A stretch of DNA of 48,383 nucleotides from Gudongella sp964607545 (GCA_964607545.1 CAZSLV010000001.1:1-48383); one strand, 5' to 3'; shown: positions 17,228 to 26,016, numbered from the stretch's first letter. Translations and numbers: made by a program. The notes: generated by a model from the letters alone, not told the origin.

Positions 17228-18207
17228 TATACCTCCCCCTGAATTTTCAAAAGCATTGTTTCTATTGACAATTGAAAGTTCACATTCATCTGTATATTCA
17301 ATGAAGTATCTTCTATTTTCTCTATTATATCATTTATCCTATCAAAATCCATAAAACTTTGTCCTATTAAGTATTCTTCTTTATCTTTATTTATAATAAA
17401 GTTTGTATTTTTACTTGCCTTATACACTCCTAAGTCTCTAAACCATAGGATAAATACTTGTAGGAGTTCTTGAATTTGATCTTTGTGGAGGTAAAAATAT
17501 TCACTTGCAGAAAATATCCTATAACCTTCTTTCTTAATTAAGCCATCAATTAAGTCTAGGGCCCACTCCCTCATTTCAAAGAAGTCTTGTGACTTTGATA
17601 CTAGTATGGCATTTCCTAGGGACCCATTTGAAAGCTTGGCTAAGAACCTAGCCCTGTCCTTGTCTATGTTTAATTTATTATGTAGGTAATCTTCAACTTT
17701 TGGGGTTTCTATAGGATAAAACTTAATAGTCTGTCCCCTTGACCTAATTGTAGGAAGGAGGTTTTTTGAATCAGATGAAACTAAGATTATATGTATATAG
17801 GAAGGTGGTTCTTCTAAACTCTTAAGCAGGGCATTTTGAGCTTCCTTGTTCATTAAGTCAGCCCTATCTATAATTATTAGCTTTCTTTCACTTTCAAAGG
17901 GGGACCTATTTATAAATTGAATTATTTCATCAACTTGACCTTTTTTTATAATATCCTTCTCTGGATATACTTCCATAAGGTCGGGGTGGCTTCCTATATT
18001 AAACTTATGGCAAGAATTACACCTATTGCAAGCTTCTTCCCCTTTTTCCATACATAGTAGGGTCTTGGCAAATAAACCTCCTAGGCTTCTTTTACCAAGA
18101 CCTTCTTGACCTTCAAATATATAAAAGTGGCTTATCTTGTTGTTTTTACAAGCATTTTTTAGGCTCTTGATAATTAAATCATGGCCAATAATATCCTTAT
18201 ATTCCAT
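17227..18207 (-). CDS. holB: DNA polymerase III delta-prime subunit
   Basis: This 326-aa clamp-loader subunit has a P-loop-like GQEGLGKRS near residue 34, a zinc-binding cysteine cluster (Cys52, then CNRCNSC), the acidic IIIDRADLM strand and an SRG arginine-finger motif in PTIRSRGQ. It loads the beta clamp with the tau and delta subunits. Synteny with tmk, darA and ricT supports the assignment over dnaX. Confidence 0.93.
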   Translation of the reverse strand: MEYKDIIGHDLIIKSLKNACKNNKISHFYIFEGQEGLGKRSLGGLFAKTLLCMEKGEEACNRCNSCHKFNIGSHPDLMEVYPEKDIIKKGQVDEIIQFINRSPFESERKLIIIDRADLMNKEAQNALLKSLEEPPSYIHIILVSSDSKNLLPTIRSRGQTIKFYPIETPKVEDYLHNKLNIDKDRARFLAKLSNGSLGNAILVSKSQDFFEMREWALDLIDGLIKKEGYRIFSASEYFYLHKDQIQELLQVFILWFRDLGVYKASKNTNFIINKDKEEYLIGQSFMDFDRINDIIEKIEDTSLNIQMNVNFQLSIETMLLKIQGEV

Positions 18208-18220
18208 ACTTCCTCCAAAT

Positions 18221-18496
18221 CTAAATCCTTACATAGTCCTCAATTGGCAAAACAAATACATGAATCTTACATTCGCCTTCTTTTGACTTATCATCCTTTA
18301 TTATATGTTCCCTTTTAATTAAGGAAATAATTTCTTCTACCTTGTCATCTTCTACTCCAATTAAAAGGGTTGTATTGCCTAGACTTAAGAAACCTCCACT
18401 AGATGCTAATTTTGTAGCCCTTACCTTTTTAGATAATAAGAGTTTTGTTAATTTTTTAGAGTTTTCATTGTCTAAAACGACAATAAGTAATTTCAT
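18221..18496 (-). CDS. Short DarA-like (PII-like) c-di-AMP receptor paralogue
   Basis: This 91-aa protein is a close paralogue of the next gene upstream. It keeps the ligand-site signature RATKLASSGGFLSLGNTTLL and the ending VLPIEDYVRI. The long B-loop segment is replaced by a short charged stretch (about residues 70-80). PII-like DarA/PstA proteins bind cyclic di-AMP as trimers and relay it to unknown partners. This copy may bind a related ligand, bind without switching, or form mixed trimers. The spacing of 12 bases indicates co-transcription. Confidence 0.8.
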   Translation of the reverse strand: MKLLIVVLDNENSKKLTKLLLSKKVRATKLASSGGFLSLGNTTLLIGVEDDKVEEIISLIKREHIIKDDKSKEGECKIHVFVLPIEDYVRI

Positions 18497-18508
18497 AAAG
18501 GCATCCTC

Positions 18509-18835
18509 CTAAATCCTCACATATTCTTCTATATCTAAGACAAATACAGTAGCCCCGCCAACCTTTACTTCTAGTGGGTAGGGGATATAGGTATCTCCTG
18601 GCATGGTAACAGTTAGTAAGGATGTAGTTATTTCCCTCGTCCTACAGTTATCCTCAATAATCTTTATTACTTCTGAAACCTTATCATCTTCTACCCCACT
18701 TAAGAGGGTAGTATTTCCTGCCTTTAAAAATCCACCTGTTGAGGCAAGCTTTGTAACCCTAAATTCTTTTTCTGTCAAGTCTTCAATTAATGATCCTGCA
18801 TCCTGGTCTTGTACTATAGCTACAACTAGTTTCAT
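18509..18835 (-). CDS. darA: Cyclic di-AMP receptor DarA (PstA/YaaQ)
   Basis: This 108-aa protein is the standard DarA length. It carries RVTKLASTGGFLKAGNTTLL, with the Arg, Thr, Phe and Asn positions that contact c-di-AMP in solved PstA structures. A full B-loop with LLTVTMPGDTYIPYPLEV follows, and the protein ends VLDIEEYVRI. It is a cytosolic trimeric sensor of osmotic or cell-wall state. It lies 14 bases after tmk, as yaaQ does in B. subtilis. Confidence 0.92.
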   Translation of the reverse strand: MKLVVAIVQDQDAGSLIEDLTEKEFRVTKLASTGGFLKAGNTTLLSGVEDDKVSEVIKIIEDNCRTREITTSLLTVTMPGDTYIPYPLEVKVGGATVFVLDIEEYVRI

Positions 18836-18849
18836 CTTGCCAGCCTCCT

Positions 18850-19467
18850 TTACTTTAAAACTTTTTCAATTGCCTTTATCGTTTGAGTGTAAACTTCTTC
18901 TATTGGCTTTGAAGCATCTATCATTACTATATTTTCTGGGTATTTTTCTAAAAGTGCTATATAACCACTATATACATCCCTATGGAATAAGTAGCCCTCT
19001 TCTTCTAACCTATCCCCACCTTCTTTTGTCTTTCTAAGAAGGGTAACTTCTGGGTCAACATGGAAAAACAAGATTAAATCAGGATAAATTCCCCTTAGGC
19101 CAAAGTCATTTATAGCCTTTACATTTTCAATCCCTAAATTTCTACCCACCCCCTGGTAGGCTAGGCTTGACAGTAAGAACCTATCACAAACAACCACCTT
19201 ACCCTGGTCTCTTGCTGGTAGGATTTTCTCATGGACATGCTGAGACCTTGATGCTGCAAAAAGAAGTGCTTCAGCTTCTGGTCCCATGTTTTTATTATCT
19301 ACATCAATAATTATCTTCCTAATCTTTTCACCTATTTCTGTTCCTCCAGGTTCTCTGGTTAGGATATAGGGAATTTCCCTTTCCTTAAGATACTGGCCTA
19401 TTAGGTTAATCATTGTAGACTTGCCTGACCCATCAGGACCTTCAAGTGTTATAAACTTGCCCTTCAT
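18850..19467 (-). CDS. tmk: Thymidylate kinase
   Basis: This 205-aa enzyme phosphorylates dTMP to dTDP. The P-loop EGPDGSGKST is at 9-18. The dTMP-binding DRFLLSSLAYQG motif and REPGGTEIGEKIR are present. Length is typical. It is in the conserved decarboxylase-tmk-darA-holB run. Confidence 0.96.
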   Translation of the reverse strand: MKGKFITLEGPDGSGKSTMINLIGQYLKEREIPYILTREPGGTEIGEKIRKIIIDVDNKNMGPEAEALLFAASRSQHVHEKILPARDQGKVVVCDRFLLSSLAYQGVGRNLGIENVKAINDFGLRGIYPDLILFFHVDPEVTLLRKTKEGGDRLEEEGYLFHRDVYSGYIALLEKYPENIVMIDASKPIEEVYTQTIKAIEKVLK

Positions 19468-19481
19468 TTTACACTCACCCC

Positions 19482-20894
19482 TTATTCTGTAACTACTACA
19501 TAGTCCTTATTATAACCCATTAGACCTACTATTTCTATACCATTATCCATTAAAAACAAGACATGGTCATAAATTTCCTGAGTAATCTCTTCTCCAGGTA
19601 CAATTAAAGGTATTCCAGGTGGGTATGGAATTATTGGGGCTGCAGAAACCCTCCCTATAGCATCCTTTAACAAGACTTGTTCCTTCTTTCCATAATAGGC
19701 TTCAGAAGGGCGGGTTATAATCTTAGGTGTTGGCATCTTAACATTAACCCAATTTATTTCTTCATAAGGTGTGTTTTTAGCTATATGGCTTATGGCCTCT
19801 ATTATTTTTTCAAATTCTTCTTCTTCATTCATAAGGCTAGTTAAGATAAGGGCATAGTAAAAGTCTGCCATTTCAAGCCTTATGTTGTGGTCTGTCCTAA
19901 GGAATTTCTTTACAGTTGACCCCCTTATCCCATCTATACTAATTAATATCTTTGTATTATCCTTTGCATAAATAGTAGGGTCTTCATCATCCCCAATAAA
20001 AACTTCTACCCTATCTATCTTATTTAACCTTTCAATTGTCCTATTAACTAGGTCTATACTCTTATCTAACCTATCCCTACCTTCTGTATCCATATAGGCT
20101 ACTGCAAGTTCATTTGATAGGGTAAATAAATAAGATGGGGATGTGGTTGTGTAAAGTTGGTACCTATCCCTTAGTTTATTTAAGTCTATCCTATCGCTTC
20201 CAACATGGATCATGGAAGTTTGTGTTAAACTTGGTAGGGTCTTGTGGGTTGAGTGGATTACAATATCAGCCCCGCCTTCTATGGCTGATATAGGCAATTT
20301 ATCAGAAAAGGTCATATGGGGTCCGTGGGCCTCATCTACCATTAAAACCTTGCCATGCTTATGAACAATATCTGCAATTTCCCTTATATCTGAACACACC
20401 CCATAGTAATTTGGGTAGGTCATAACAAAGGCCTTTATATCTGGGTTTTCCCTTAGGGCTTCATCTATATCTTCAGGGTAAAGTCCAGTTAGGACATTGT
20501 GGTTTTCATTGTAGTTAGGATAAATGTAAACAGGTTGAAGTCTATTTAAAATCAAGGCATTATAAACTGCCTTGTGGCAATTTCTTTGTATTAAAACCTT
20601 ATCTCCAGGCTTAGTAATACTTGCTAGGGCAATGTAAATACTCCCAGTTGAACCATTAACCCCGTAAATACTAGCCTTGGCCTTAAAAACCTTAGCTGTG
20701 TTTTTTTGAGATTCATCAATTATTCCCCTGGGTTCTAATAAGTTATCCAAGCCTTCAAGCTCAGTTGTGTCAATCTCTGGCATGTAGTCTCCCCAGTCTA
20801 TAAGGGTCTTTTTGCCCTTGTGGCCTGGCATATGAAAGGATATGCTATTTTCTTCTTTTAATTTTTTTAAAGCATCAAAAACTGGTGTTTTCAT
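19482..20894 (-). CDS. Orn/Lys/Arg decarboxylase-family PLP enzyme (YaaO-like)
   Basis: This 470-aa fold-type I PLP enzyme has the PLP lysine Lys218 in HSTHKTL and the cofactor-pairing Asp188 in VDEAHG. Its N-terminal FHMPGHKGK segment is typical of basic amino acid decarboxylases. It matches the short form (SpeA/YaaO) without the receiver-like wing domain of enterobacterial enzymes. Arginine or lysine is the likely substrate, giving polyamine precursors, but motifs alone cannot separate them. It is next to tmk as yaaO is in Bacillus. Confidence 0.88.
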   Translation of the reverse strand: MKTPVFDALKKLKEENSISFHMPGHKGKKTLIDWGDYMPEIDTTELEGLDNLLEPRGIIDESQKNTAKVFKAKASIYGVNGSTGSIYIALASITKPGDKVLIQRNCHKAVYNALILNRLQPVYIYPNYNENHNVLTGLYPEDIDEALRENPDIKAFVMTYPNYYGVCSDIREIADIVHKHGKVLMVDEAHGPHMTFSDKLPISAIEGGADIVIHSTHKTLPSLTQTSMIHVGSDRIDLNKLRDRYQLYTTTSPSYLFTLSNELAVAYMDTEGRDRLDKSIDLVNRTIERLNKIDRVEVFIGDDEDPTIYAKDNTKILISIDGIRGSTVKKFLRTDHNIRLEMADFYYALILTSLMNEEEEFEKIIEAISHIAKNTPYEEINWVNVKMPTPKIITRPSEAYYGKKEQVLLKDAIGRVSAAPIIPYPPGIPLIVPGEEITQEIYDHVLFLMDNGIEIVGLMGYNKDYVVVTE

Positions 20895-20994
20895 CTTAAA
20901 GTATCTACTCTCCTTTTTTCTTATAATACAAAATTATTATAACTTAAATCTTTATATAAATAAACAATTATTTTACTATATCTAAACTTTTTAT

Positions 20995-21969
20995 TTAATA
21001 TATGACGCTTATTTTTTCTCCACACTTAATGCAATGGGATTTTTTTAAACCCACAAGTTCTACCTTTGGAAACCGTCTAATTAAAAGACTCTTACAAGAA
21101 GGGCAGTAGGTGTTGTTGTCTATCCCCCAAACATTACCTATATAGACATAGTTAAGATTTTTTTTAGCTATATTTCTTAAACCTATAAGGGTTTCTGTTT
21201 TCGTTTGGGCCTTAGTCATCCTATTGCTTGGGTAGTACTTGCTAAGGTGGAGGGGGATGTCCTTATTAATACCTGCTATAAACTTAGAAAGCCTGTAAAC
21301 TTCATCTTCATCTGAATTCTCATCATCTATTATTAGGGTAGTAATTTCAATATGGGTTTTTCCACTTGCCCTTTTAATAGTATCTAGGACAGGGCTTAAG
21401 GACCCACCGCAAAAGTTTTTATAATAGGAGTTTTCCATAGACTTTAAATCTATGTTCATAGCATCAATAAGAGGGAGAATGTCCTTAAGGGGTTCTTTAT
21501 TGATAAAACCATTGGTTATCATAACATTTTTAAGGCCCCTTTCCTTGGCTTTTTTTGCTGTATCATACATAAATTCATAAAATATTGTTGGTTCATTGTA
21601 GGTATAGGCTATCCCAAGGGAGTCTTTTGCCCCTGCAAATTTTAAGATATCGTCAATCTTAGTATTCATATACATATCTACATTTTCAACTATGGCAATG
21701 TTTTGGCAAAAATCACAATTAAAGTTACACCCAAAGGTCCCAAAGGAAAATATAGAAGTCCCTGGATAAAAGTGGTAGAGGGGCTTTTTTTCAATAGGGT
21801 CATAGCCATAGGATGTCATGGTTTCATAATTTAGGCTAAAGAGTCTACCATCAATATTTTTTCTTACCCTACAAATACCTACCCCACCTTCTTTGATCTT
21901 ACAATTGTGGGGACATAAAAAGCAATTGACAAAGTCTTCTTCCCTTGTGTAATACCTTGCTTCTAACAT
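20995..21969 (-). CDS. amrS: AmmeMemoRadiSam system radical SAM enzyme
   Basis: This 324-aa radical SAM protein has the cluster motif Cys81-x3-Cys85-x2-Cys88 (CNFNCDFC). It also has an N-terminal cysteine cluster (Cys16, 19, 23, 33) and a C-terminal zinc ribbon (CPSC and CIKC pairs). This is the layout of the AmrS family, which is encoded beside Memo and AMMECR1 homologues in many anaerobes. The reaction is unknown; a role in modifying a protein or nucleic acid has been supposed. It starts 12 bases after the Memo-AMMECR1 fusion gene. Confidence 0.9.
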   Translation of the reverse strand: MLEARYYTREEDFVNCFLCPHNCKIKEGGVGICRVRKNIDGRLFSLNYETMTSYGYDPIEKKPLYHFYPGTSIFSFGTFGCNFNCDFCQNIAIVENVDMYMNTKIDDILKFAGAKDSLGIAYTYNEPTIFYEFMYDTAKKAKERGLKNVMITNGFINKEPLKDILPLIDAMNIDLKSMENSYYKNFCGGSLSPVLDTIKRASGKTHIEITTLIIDDENSDEDEVYRLSKFIAGINKDIPLHLSKYYPSNRMTKAQTKTETLIGLRNIAKKNLNYVYIGNVWGIDNNTYCPSCKSLLIRRFPKVELVGLKKSHCIKCGEKISVIY

Positions 21970-21981
21970 AAATATCCACTC

Positions 21982-23388
21982 CTAATAGTGCCTACTTACC
22001 TTAAACCTCTCCAACTTATAATCCTCATCTTCTTTTATATTAGCCTTGCTTAAGGCTATCCTTACCTGGTCTTTTGCATCATCTACACCCTCAAGTCTAG
22101 GTAGGAGCAAGCCTTTTTTATACCCTTTTGTTACTATTACCCCATATTCCTTTGGGTCTAAACTATCAATACTTTCTATAGGCTCTGGTTTTTCAAGGAC
22201 ATCTACAGAAAAAGTTATTTCTTTTAACTCATCTAGGGTGACTTGGGGAAATCTTGGGTCATGTAAACCAGCCTCCACTGCAAACTTAATAATTTCTTTT
22301 GCTAGGTTTTCTTGGCTAGGTAAAGTCCCCCCTATACACCCTCTTAAAGTCCCATTTTTCTTAAGGGTTACAAAGACTGGCTTTTTGGTTCTTAATAAGT
22401 CTTTTTCTATATCATCAGGCACATCTATATATTCTTTGTTTTTTAAAAAGTGGGTTAAGGACCTTCTTGCAAGCCTTACATAGGGGCCCTCTTTTGACTT
22501 TATATCATTTATTTTATCTTCTTGATATTTATCAATAAGACTTAAGTAATCCTTGTCTTCTTCACCTAGTATATGGAAGATGCTACTTGCATAACCCACT
22601 CCAAAGGGACCTTCATAGGATAGGACTTGGGGCTTTACCTTATAAAATGACAGAGTCCCTCCTAGGATCATTAAAGACCTTAGGCCGCACTCTCCCGCCT
22701 TTTTAGCTAGGTCACTATCAAAGGTAAATAGTTTAGATAAGTCCCCTTCTTTTAAAATATCAAGGATTCTTTTATCAAACTCAGGTCCTTCCTTTACAAA
22801 ACTATAGGGTCCACTATCTAAAAGCTTATGTGAAAGGTCACCACTTGCAATAATTGATACATTTTTCTTACTTGTACTTATGACCCTATTAATTAACCTG
22901 CCAAACTTATATAGGTCTCTTTCTGATAGTAGGCCATAGGTTATAGGGATAAGTTTATAGTCCTTGTAGTATTTATTAACAAAGTGCAAGGGGACAAGGA
23001 CACCATGGTCAAGTTTTTCTTCTAGGCCATAGGATTTAAACATATCCTTTGTCATTTGCCCTATCTTTATATTAGCCTTTAAACTTTCTTTTACAATCTC
23101 ATAGCTTAAGTCTAGGTCGTTTTTAAATTCGTAAGATAAGTATTTATAACCAAAGTTAGAAAAGTCCCCTTTTAAGTTTTCTTCTAAGATTATAGAGTTT
23201 GCATCTGAAAATAAGGGTCCGTGGGGGCTTATAATTATTATAGTATCTGGAGCCTTTTCTTTTATATCCCTTCCTATTTCTTCCATCCCATCAATAGTTG
23301 CCCTTATCTTTTCTTCTTCTCCCCTACCAATTTCTTTAATAATTATAGGTGGGTGGGGGGTTAAATAAGCAGATAATAATTTTCCCAT
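21982..23388 (-). CDS. AmmeMemoRadiSam fusion: Memo/LigB domain plus AMMECR1 domain
   Basis: This 468-aa two-domain protein joins AmrB and AmrA. Residues about 5-275 form a Memo/class III extradiol dioxygenase-like (LigB) domain with putative metal ligands in TPHPP (His12), SPHGPL (His56), LDHGVLVPL (His128) and SGDLSHK (His187). Residues about 300-468 form AMMECR1 with the signature LRGCIGG (Cys351). The fusion plus the radical SAM gene next to it gives the full three-family AmmeMemoRadiSam system. Its biochemical function is not established. The start ATG follows a GGGGA-type ribosome site. Confidence 0.9.
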   Translation of the reverse strand: MGKLLSAYLTPHPPIIIKEIGRGEEEKIRATIDGMEEIGRDIKEKAPDTIIIISPHGPLFSDANSIILEENLKGDFSNFGYKYLSYEFKNDLDLSYEIVKESLKANIKIGQMTKDMFKSYGLEEKLDHGVLVPLHFVNKYYKDYKLIPITYGLLSERDLYKFGRLINRVISTSKKNVSIIASGDLSHKLLDSGPYSFVKEGPEFDKRILDILKEGDLSKLFTFDSDLAKKAGECGLRSLMILGGTLSFYKVKPQVLSYEGPFGVGYASSIFHILGEEDKDYLSLIDKYQEDKINDIKSKEGPYVRLARRSLTHFLKNKEYIDVPDDIEKDLLRTKKPVFVTLKKNGTLRGCIGGTLPSQENLAKEIIKFAVEAGLHDPRFPQVTLDELKEITFSVDVLEKPEPIESIDSLDPKEYGVIVTKGYKKGLLLPRLEGVDDAKDQVRIALSKANIKEDEDYKLERFKVSRHY

Positions 23389-23418
23389 AACAATCCCCTT
23401 TCTTAAATTTTTGTAAAT

Positions 23419-23448
23419 AAAAAGACAGAACTTTTAGTCTGTCTTTTT
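23419..23448. terminator. Terminator between rplY and the Memo-AMMECR1 gene
   Basis: An 11-bp stem (AAAAAGACAGA and complement, 8-base loop) carries A and T runs. It ends the L25 transcript on the minus strand and isolates the AmmeMemoRadiSam genes. Confidence 0.85.
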
Positions 23449-23452
23449 TTTA

Positions 23453-24091
23453 TTATTCTTCGTCTTCTTCACCAATTACTGGTACTTCCATTGGCTCATC
23501 TGTTGCTTCTTCATCTTCATCTTCTTCTTCTTCAATGCTTGGCTCATTTAGGGTACATATAATTGACTCTTCATCTGTTAAGATTAAAACATTTTCATCC
23601 TTCATAAGGTCTAAGTCCTTAACATATAAAGGAGTAGTAAAGTCCATACCTGAAACATCAATACCAACAGTTTCTGGTATATCTCCAGGTAAACATTCAA
23701 TTTCAATTTCATCTAGCATTTGCATTAATACTGATGGTTGAAGGGCTATACTATCTCTGTTTAGTAAGTATACAGGTACTGTAATCTTAAGCTTTTCTTT
23801 CATATCAATTCTTTGGAAATCTATATGAATTACATTGCCTTTAACTGGATGTCTTTGTACTTGCTTAACTATAACTGGAACTATTTCTCCTTCTAAATCC
23901 AATTCCATTATTGAAGATGTTCCAACTACTCTAAATAATTTTACAAAGTCTATAGAATCAACTTTAAGTTCTTTTGTTTCTACACCTCTACTATAAACTA
24001 TTCCTGGTACCATTTTTTCATTTCTAACATCTTTTACTTTGTTTTTCCCGATTTCTTCTCTTGCTTTAGCCAATAATCTTTTATCGCTCAT
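23453..24091 (-). CDS. rplY: 50S ribosomal protein L25 (general stress protein Ctc form)
   Basis: This 212-aa protein has the L25 5S-rRNA-binding domain at the N-terminus (AKAREEIGKNKVKDVR, MVPGIVYSRG, VIHIDFQRID) and the Ctc/TL5 C-terminal beta domain (VPVYLLN, EIECLPGDIPE). It ends in a strongly acidic tail of about 30 residues. Such long forms are usual in Firmicutes. GGGAGG precedes the ATG. Confidence 0.94.
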   Translation of the reverse strand: MSDKRLLAKAREEIGKNKVKDVRNEKMVPGIVYSRGVETKELKVDSIDFVKLFRVVGTSSIMELDLEGEIVPVIVKQVQRHPVKGNVIHIDFQRIDMKEKLKITVPVYLLNRDSIALQPSVLMQMLDEIEIECLPGDIPETVGIDVSGMDFTTPLYVKDLDLMKDENVLILTDEESIICTLNEPSIEEEEDEDEEATDEPMEVPVIGEEDEE

Positions 24092-24164
24092 ATCGGATTC
24101 CTCCCGTTTTCTTATTTTTTACTTATATTTAATACCCTAGCGGTAATAAAACTAAACTCTTTAT

Positions 24165-24452
24165 CTAGTAGGTGATACCCTTAACTTTTAAGGTCTTATT
24201 AAAAAGCTTAGATAAAGAAACACTTACCAAGTCTTTTTTTACCCTAATAGACTTATCTAGATAAACACTTACATCCTTGTCTTTTAAAACAATATACTTA
24301 TCTGTTTTGTCAGGTTGTCCTATCTCAACTGATAGTTTTTTTACTGTACATCAGCCAGACCTTATATCAATCAATTCTATGGTGAGTGAGTTATTACCAT
24401 GTGACTTATCTATTATATACTCGTTTGCCTCATTTGACAAATTTAAATTCAT
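24165..24452 (-). CDS. CC/Se-motif family selenoprotein (HesB-like), in-frame UGA
   Basis: Reading through one TGA (24351-24353) gives a 95-aa protein starting MNLNLSNEANEYIIDKSHG and containing RSG-U-CTVKKLS, with Sec34 next to Cys35. This fits the small CC/Se-motif (HesB-like) family, in which a Cys-Cys or Sec-Cys pair occurs in the same place. GAAGGTGA lies five bases before the ATG. A hairpin at 24320-24335 starts 16 nt after TGA. The function is unknown; a metal- or redox-binding role is supposed from the vicinal pair. The gene is 18 bases after the YibE/F gene, so probably co-transcribed. An ordinary ORF search misses it. Confidence 0.85.
24320..24335 (-). promoter_or_regulatory. SECIS-like hairpin of the CC/Se gene
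   Basis: On the minus strand, CTATC, loop AGTTGA, GATAG. The loop begins 21 nt after the TGA and has G at its second position, both within the described limits for bacterial SECIS elements. The AGUUG loop is shared with the glutaredoxin hairpin at 47012-47030. Confidence 0.65.
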
Positions 24453-24470
24453 TTTTTCACCTTCTTTGTA

Positions 24471-25598
24471 TCATTTATTTTGTTTTTCTCTTTTTTTCTT
24501 AGAAATTAAACTTGCTGCAAGGAGTGCTGTAATAGGTATGGTAAGTATAAGGCCAATTGAACCAGCCAAGGACCTAACAACCTCTGTAGCTATTATATCA
24601 AGGTTAAAAACCTTATTTAATTCCGTATTATAGGCCATAAAAACTAAAAGTATTGGGATTGATGTACCTACATAAGCAAGTATTAGGGTGTTAATCATAG
24701 TCCCCATAATATCCCTACCAACATTCATGCCAGACTTAAACAAGTTATTTCTAGGAAGTTCTGGATTGGCAGAGTGAATTTCATGGATACTTGAAGAAAT
24801 TGATATACCAACATCCATGGCTGCACCCAAAGCCCCCATAATAATCCCTGCAAATAACAAGTCCCTAAAGTTAAACTCTATACCTTGAGGTATATACATA
24901 AGCATGGTAGATTCTTCTGCTGATAGGCCAGTTAAAAAGGCTGTATTACTAAAAATATAGGCTATAAGGCCTGCACTTATAACCCCTATAGAAGTCCCCC
25001 CTATGGCAGCTAGGGTCTTGGTATTAATTCCACCTACTAGGAATATGGTTATAATGGTAACAAAGACAGCCGTTGACACAGAAACTAAAATAGGGTTTAT
25101 CCCCTTTAAGAGTAAGGGTAGCATGATAAAAAGTATAGTCCCTATTGTTATAGCTAAGGAGATCAAAGATTTTAAACCCTTAAACCTTCCAATGGCTAAA
25201 ATTAAAATTATAAATAAAAGTCCAATGTAAATTAAGCTATTAATCCTGTAGTGGTCAGCTATATATACTTTAAAATTACCATCTTCATATTCTTCAAGCA
25301 TAATAGAAACCTTTTGTCCATCTTTTACTATTATATCATAGTTGGCCTGGTCTGTTATTGCATTTTCTATGTTTATTTCAAGACCCTTCCTCTTACCCGT
25401 ATCTATCCTAAGCTTAACCTTTTGAATTGGGAAGTACCCTTCTTCACTATCCATAATTTCACTAGCTTCAAGGACTGTTCCTCTTTCTATAAAGTTTTCA
25501 AAGTCTAAGTTGTTATCTATATCCATATCTTGACTAAAGACTCCACTTGATAAGGTAAAGATTAAAATTATAATTAAACTTACTATTATTTTTTTCAA
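24471..25598 (-). CDS. YibE/F-family multi-pass membrane protein
   Basis: This 375-aa protein has an N-terminal signal-like segment (about 3-22), an extracytoplasmic beta-rich domain of about 100 residues and then about eight hydrophobic helices. YibE/F hallmarks are visible, including FAGIIMGALGAAMDVGISISSS and GRDIMGTMINTLILAYVG. The function is unknown; it may be a transporter or membrane organiser. It ends in TGA, and the downstream CC/Se gene happens to be in the same frame but has its own ribosome site. Confidence 0.88.
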   Translation of the reverse strand: MKKIIVSLIIILIFTLSSGVFSQDMDIDNNLDFENFIERGTVLEASEIMDSEEGYFPIQKVKLRIDTGKRKGLEINIENAITDQANYDIIVKDGQKVSIMLEEYEDGNFKVYIADHYRINSLIYIGLLFIILILAIGRFKGLKSLISLAITIGTILFIMLPLLLKGINPILVSVSTAVFVTIITIFLVGGINTKTLAAIGGTSIGVISAGLIAYIFSNTAFLTGLSAEESTMLMYIPQGIEFNFRDLLFAGIIMGALGAAMDVGISISSSIHEIHSANPELPRNNLFKSGMNVGRDIMGTMINTLILAYVGTSIPILLVFMAYNTELNKVFNLDIIATEVVRSLAGSIGLILTIPITALLAASLISKKKREKQNK

Positions 25599-25677
25599 AT
25601 TTTACTCCTTTCAAATACAAACACTAAAATCCCTACTACATAAGTTTATTATTAAAAGGAGATAATGTAAAGTAGAC

Positions 25678-25712
25678 AATTCATAAATCACAATATACAG
25701 TTCACATTTACT
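25678..25712. repeat. Possible degenerate edge of the intergenic repeat
   Basis: The stretch contains CAATTCATAAATCACAA and CAGTTCACATTT, resembling both ends of the element at 11153-11277 (CAATTCACAGTTCACATTT on the left; CAATTAAGAATTCACAA read inward from the right). The internal hairpins are not preserved. It may be a remnant or chance A+T-rich similarity. Confidence 0.22.
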
Positions 25713-25815
25713 TACAAGTTCATCTATGCTGATTTAAGTTTACTTCCCCTTGCCAGATTTAAGCAAAAAAGTAAATCTTTCTTTTTTCTTCTTAAATTTA
25801 GAATCTATTTGTTCA

Positions 25816-25844
25816 TTGTATTCTATTATTAACTATGCTAAAAT
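25816..25844 (+). promoter_or_regulatory. Promoter of tRNA-Val
   Basis: TTGTAT (25816-25821), 17-base spacer, TAAAAT (25839-25844) places transcription start at about 25851, just before the mature tRNA 5' end. Confidence 0.6.
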
Positions 25845-25852
25845 ATAAGCAT

Positions 25853-25928
25853 GAGCGGTTAGTTCAGCTGGTAGAACGCTACGTTGACATCGTAGAGGTC
25901 GTTGGTTCGAGTCCAATATCGCTCACCA
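25853..25928 (+). tRNA. tRNA-Val (anticodon GAC)
   Basis: The 76-nt cloverleaf has acceptor stem GAGCGGT paired with ATCGCTC, anticodon stem CTACG/CGTAG around TT-GAC-AT, T-loop GGTTCGAGTCC and an encoded 3' CCA. Anticodon GAC reads GUC and GUU valine codons. Confidence 0.97.
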
Positions 25929-25942
25929 TAAAAGTAAGTAAA

Positions 25943-25977
25943 GGAGTAATCTATTTTTTTAGATTACTCCTTATTTT
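25943..25977 (+). terminator. Terminator of tRNA-Val
   Basis: A perfect 11-bp stem (GGAGTAATCTA and complement, loop of six Ts) is followed by TTATTTTT. Confidence 0.88.
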
Positions 25978-25982
25978 TAATA

Positions 25983-26006
25983 ATAAAAGGAAGGATTTCT
26001 CCTTCC
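25983..26006 (-). terminator. Terminator of the csbD-like gene
   Basis: On the minus strand, GGAAGGA, GAAA tetraloop, TCCTTCC is followed by TTTTATT. It lies 10 bases after the CsbD stop codon. Confidence 0.85.
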
Positions 26007-26016
26007 TATAAAGTAT

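Noticed and set aside
24453..24473. The TGA ending the YibE/F gene is in frame with the CC/Se gene start, suggesting read-through to a fusion.
   Set aside because: A good ribosome site and ATG lie between them, and no suitable hairpin follows this TGA at the expected distance. It is read as a normal stop.
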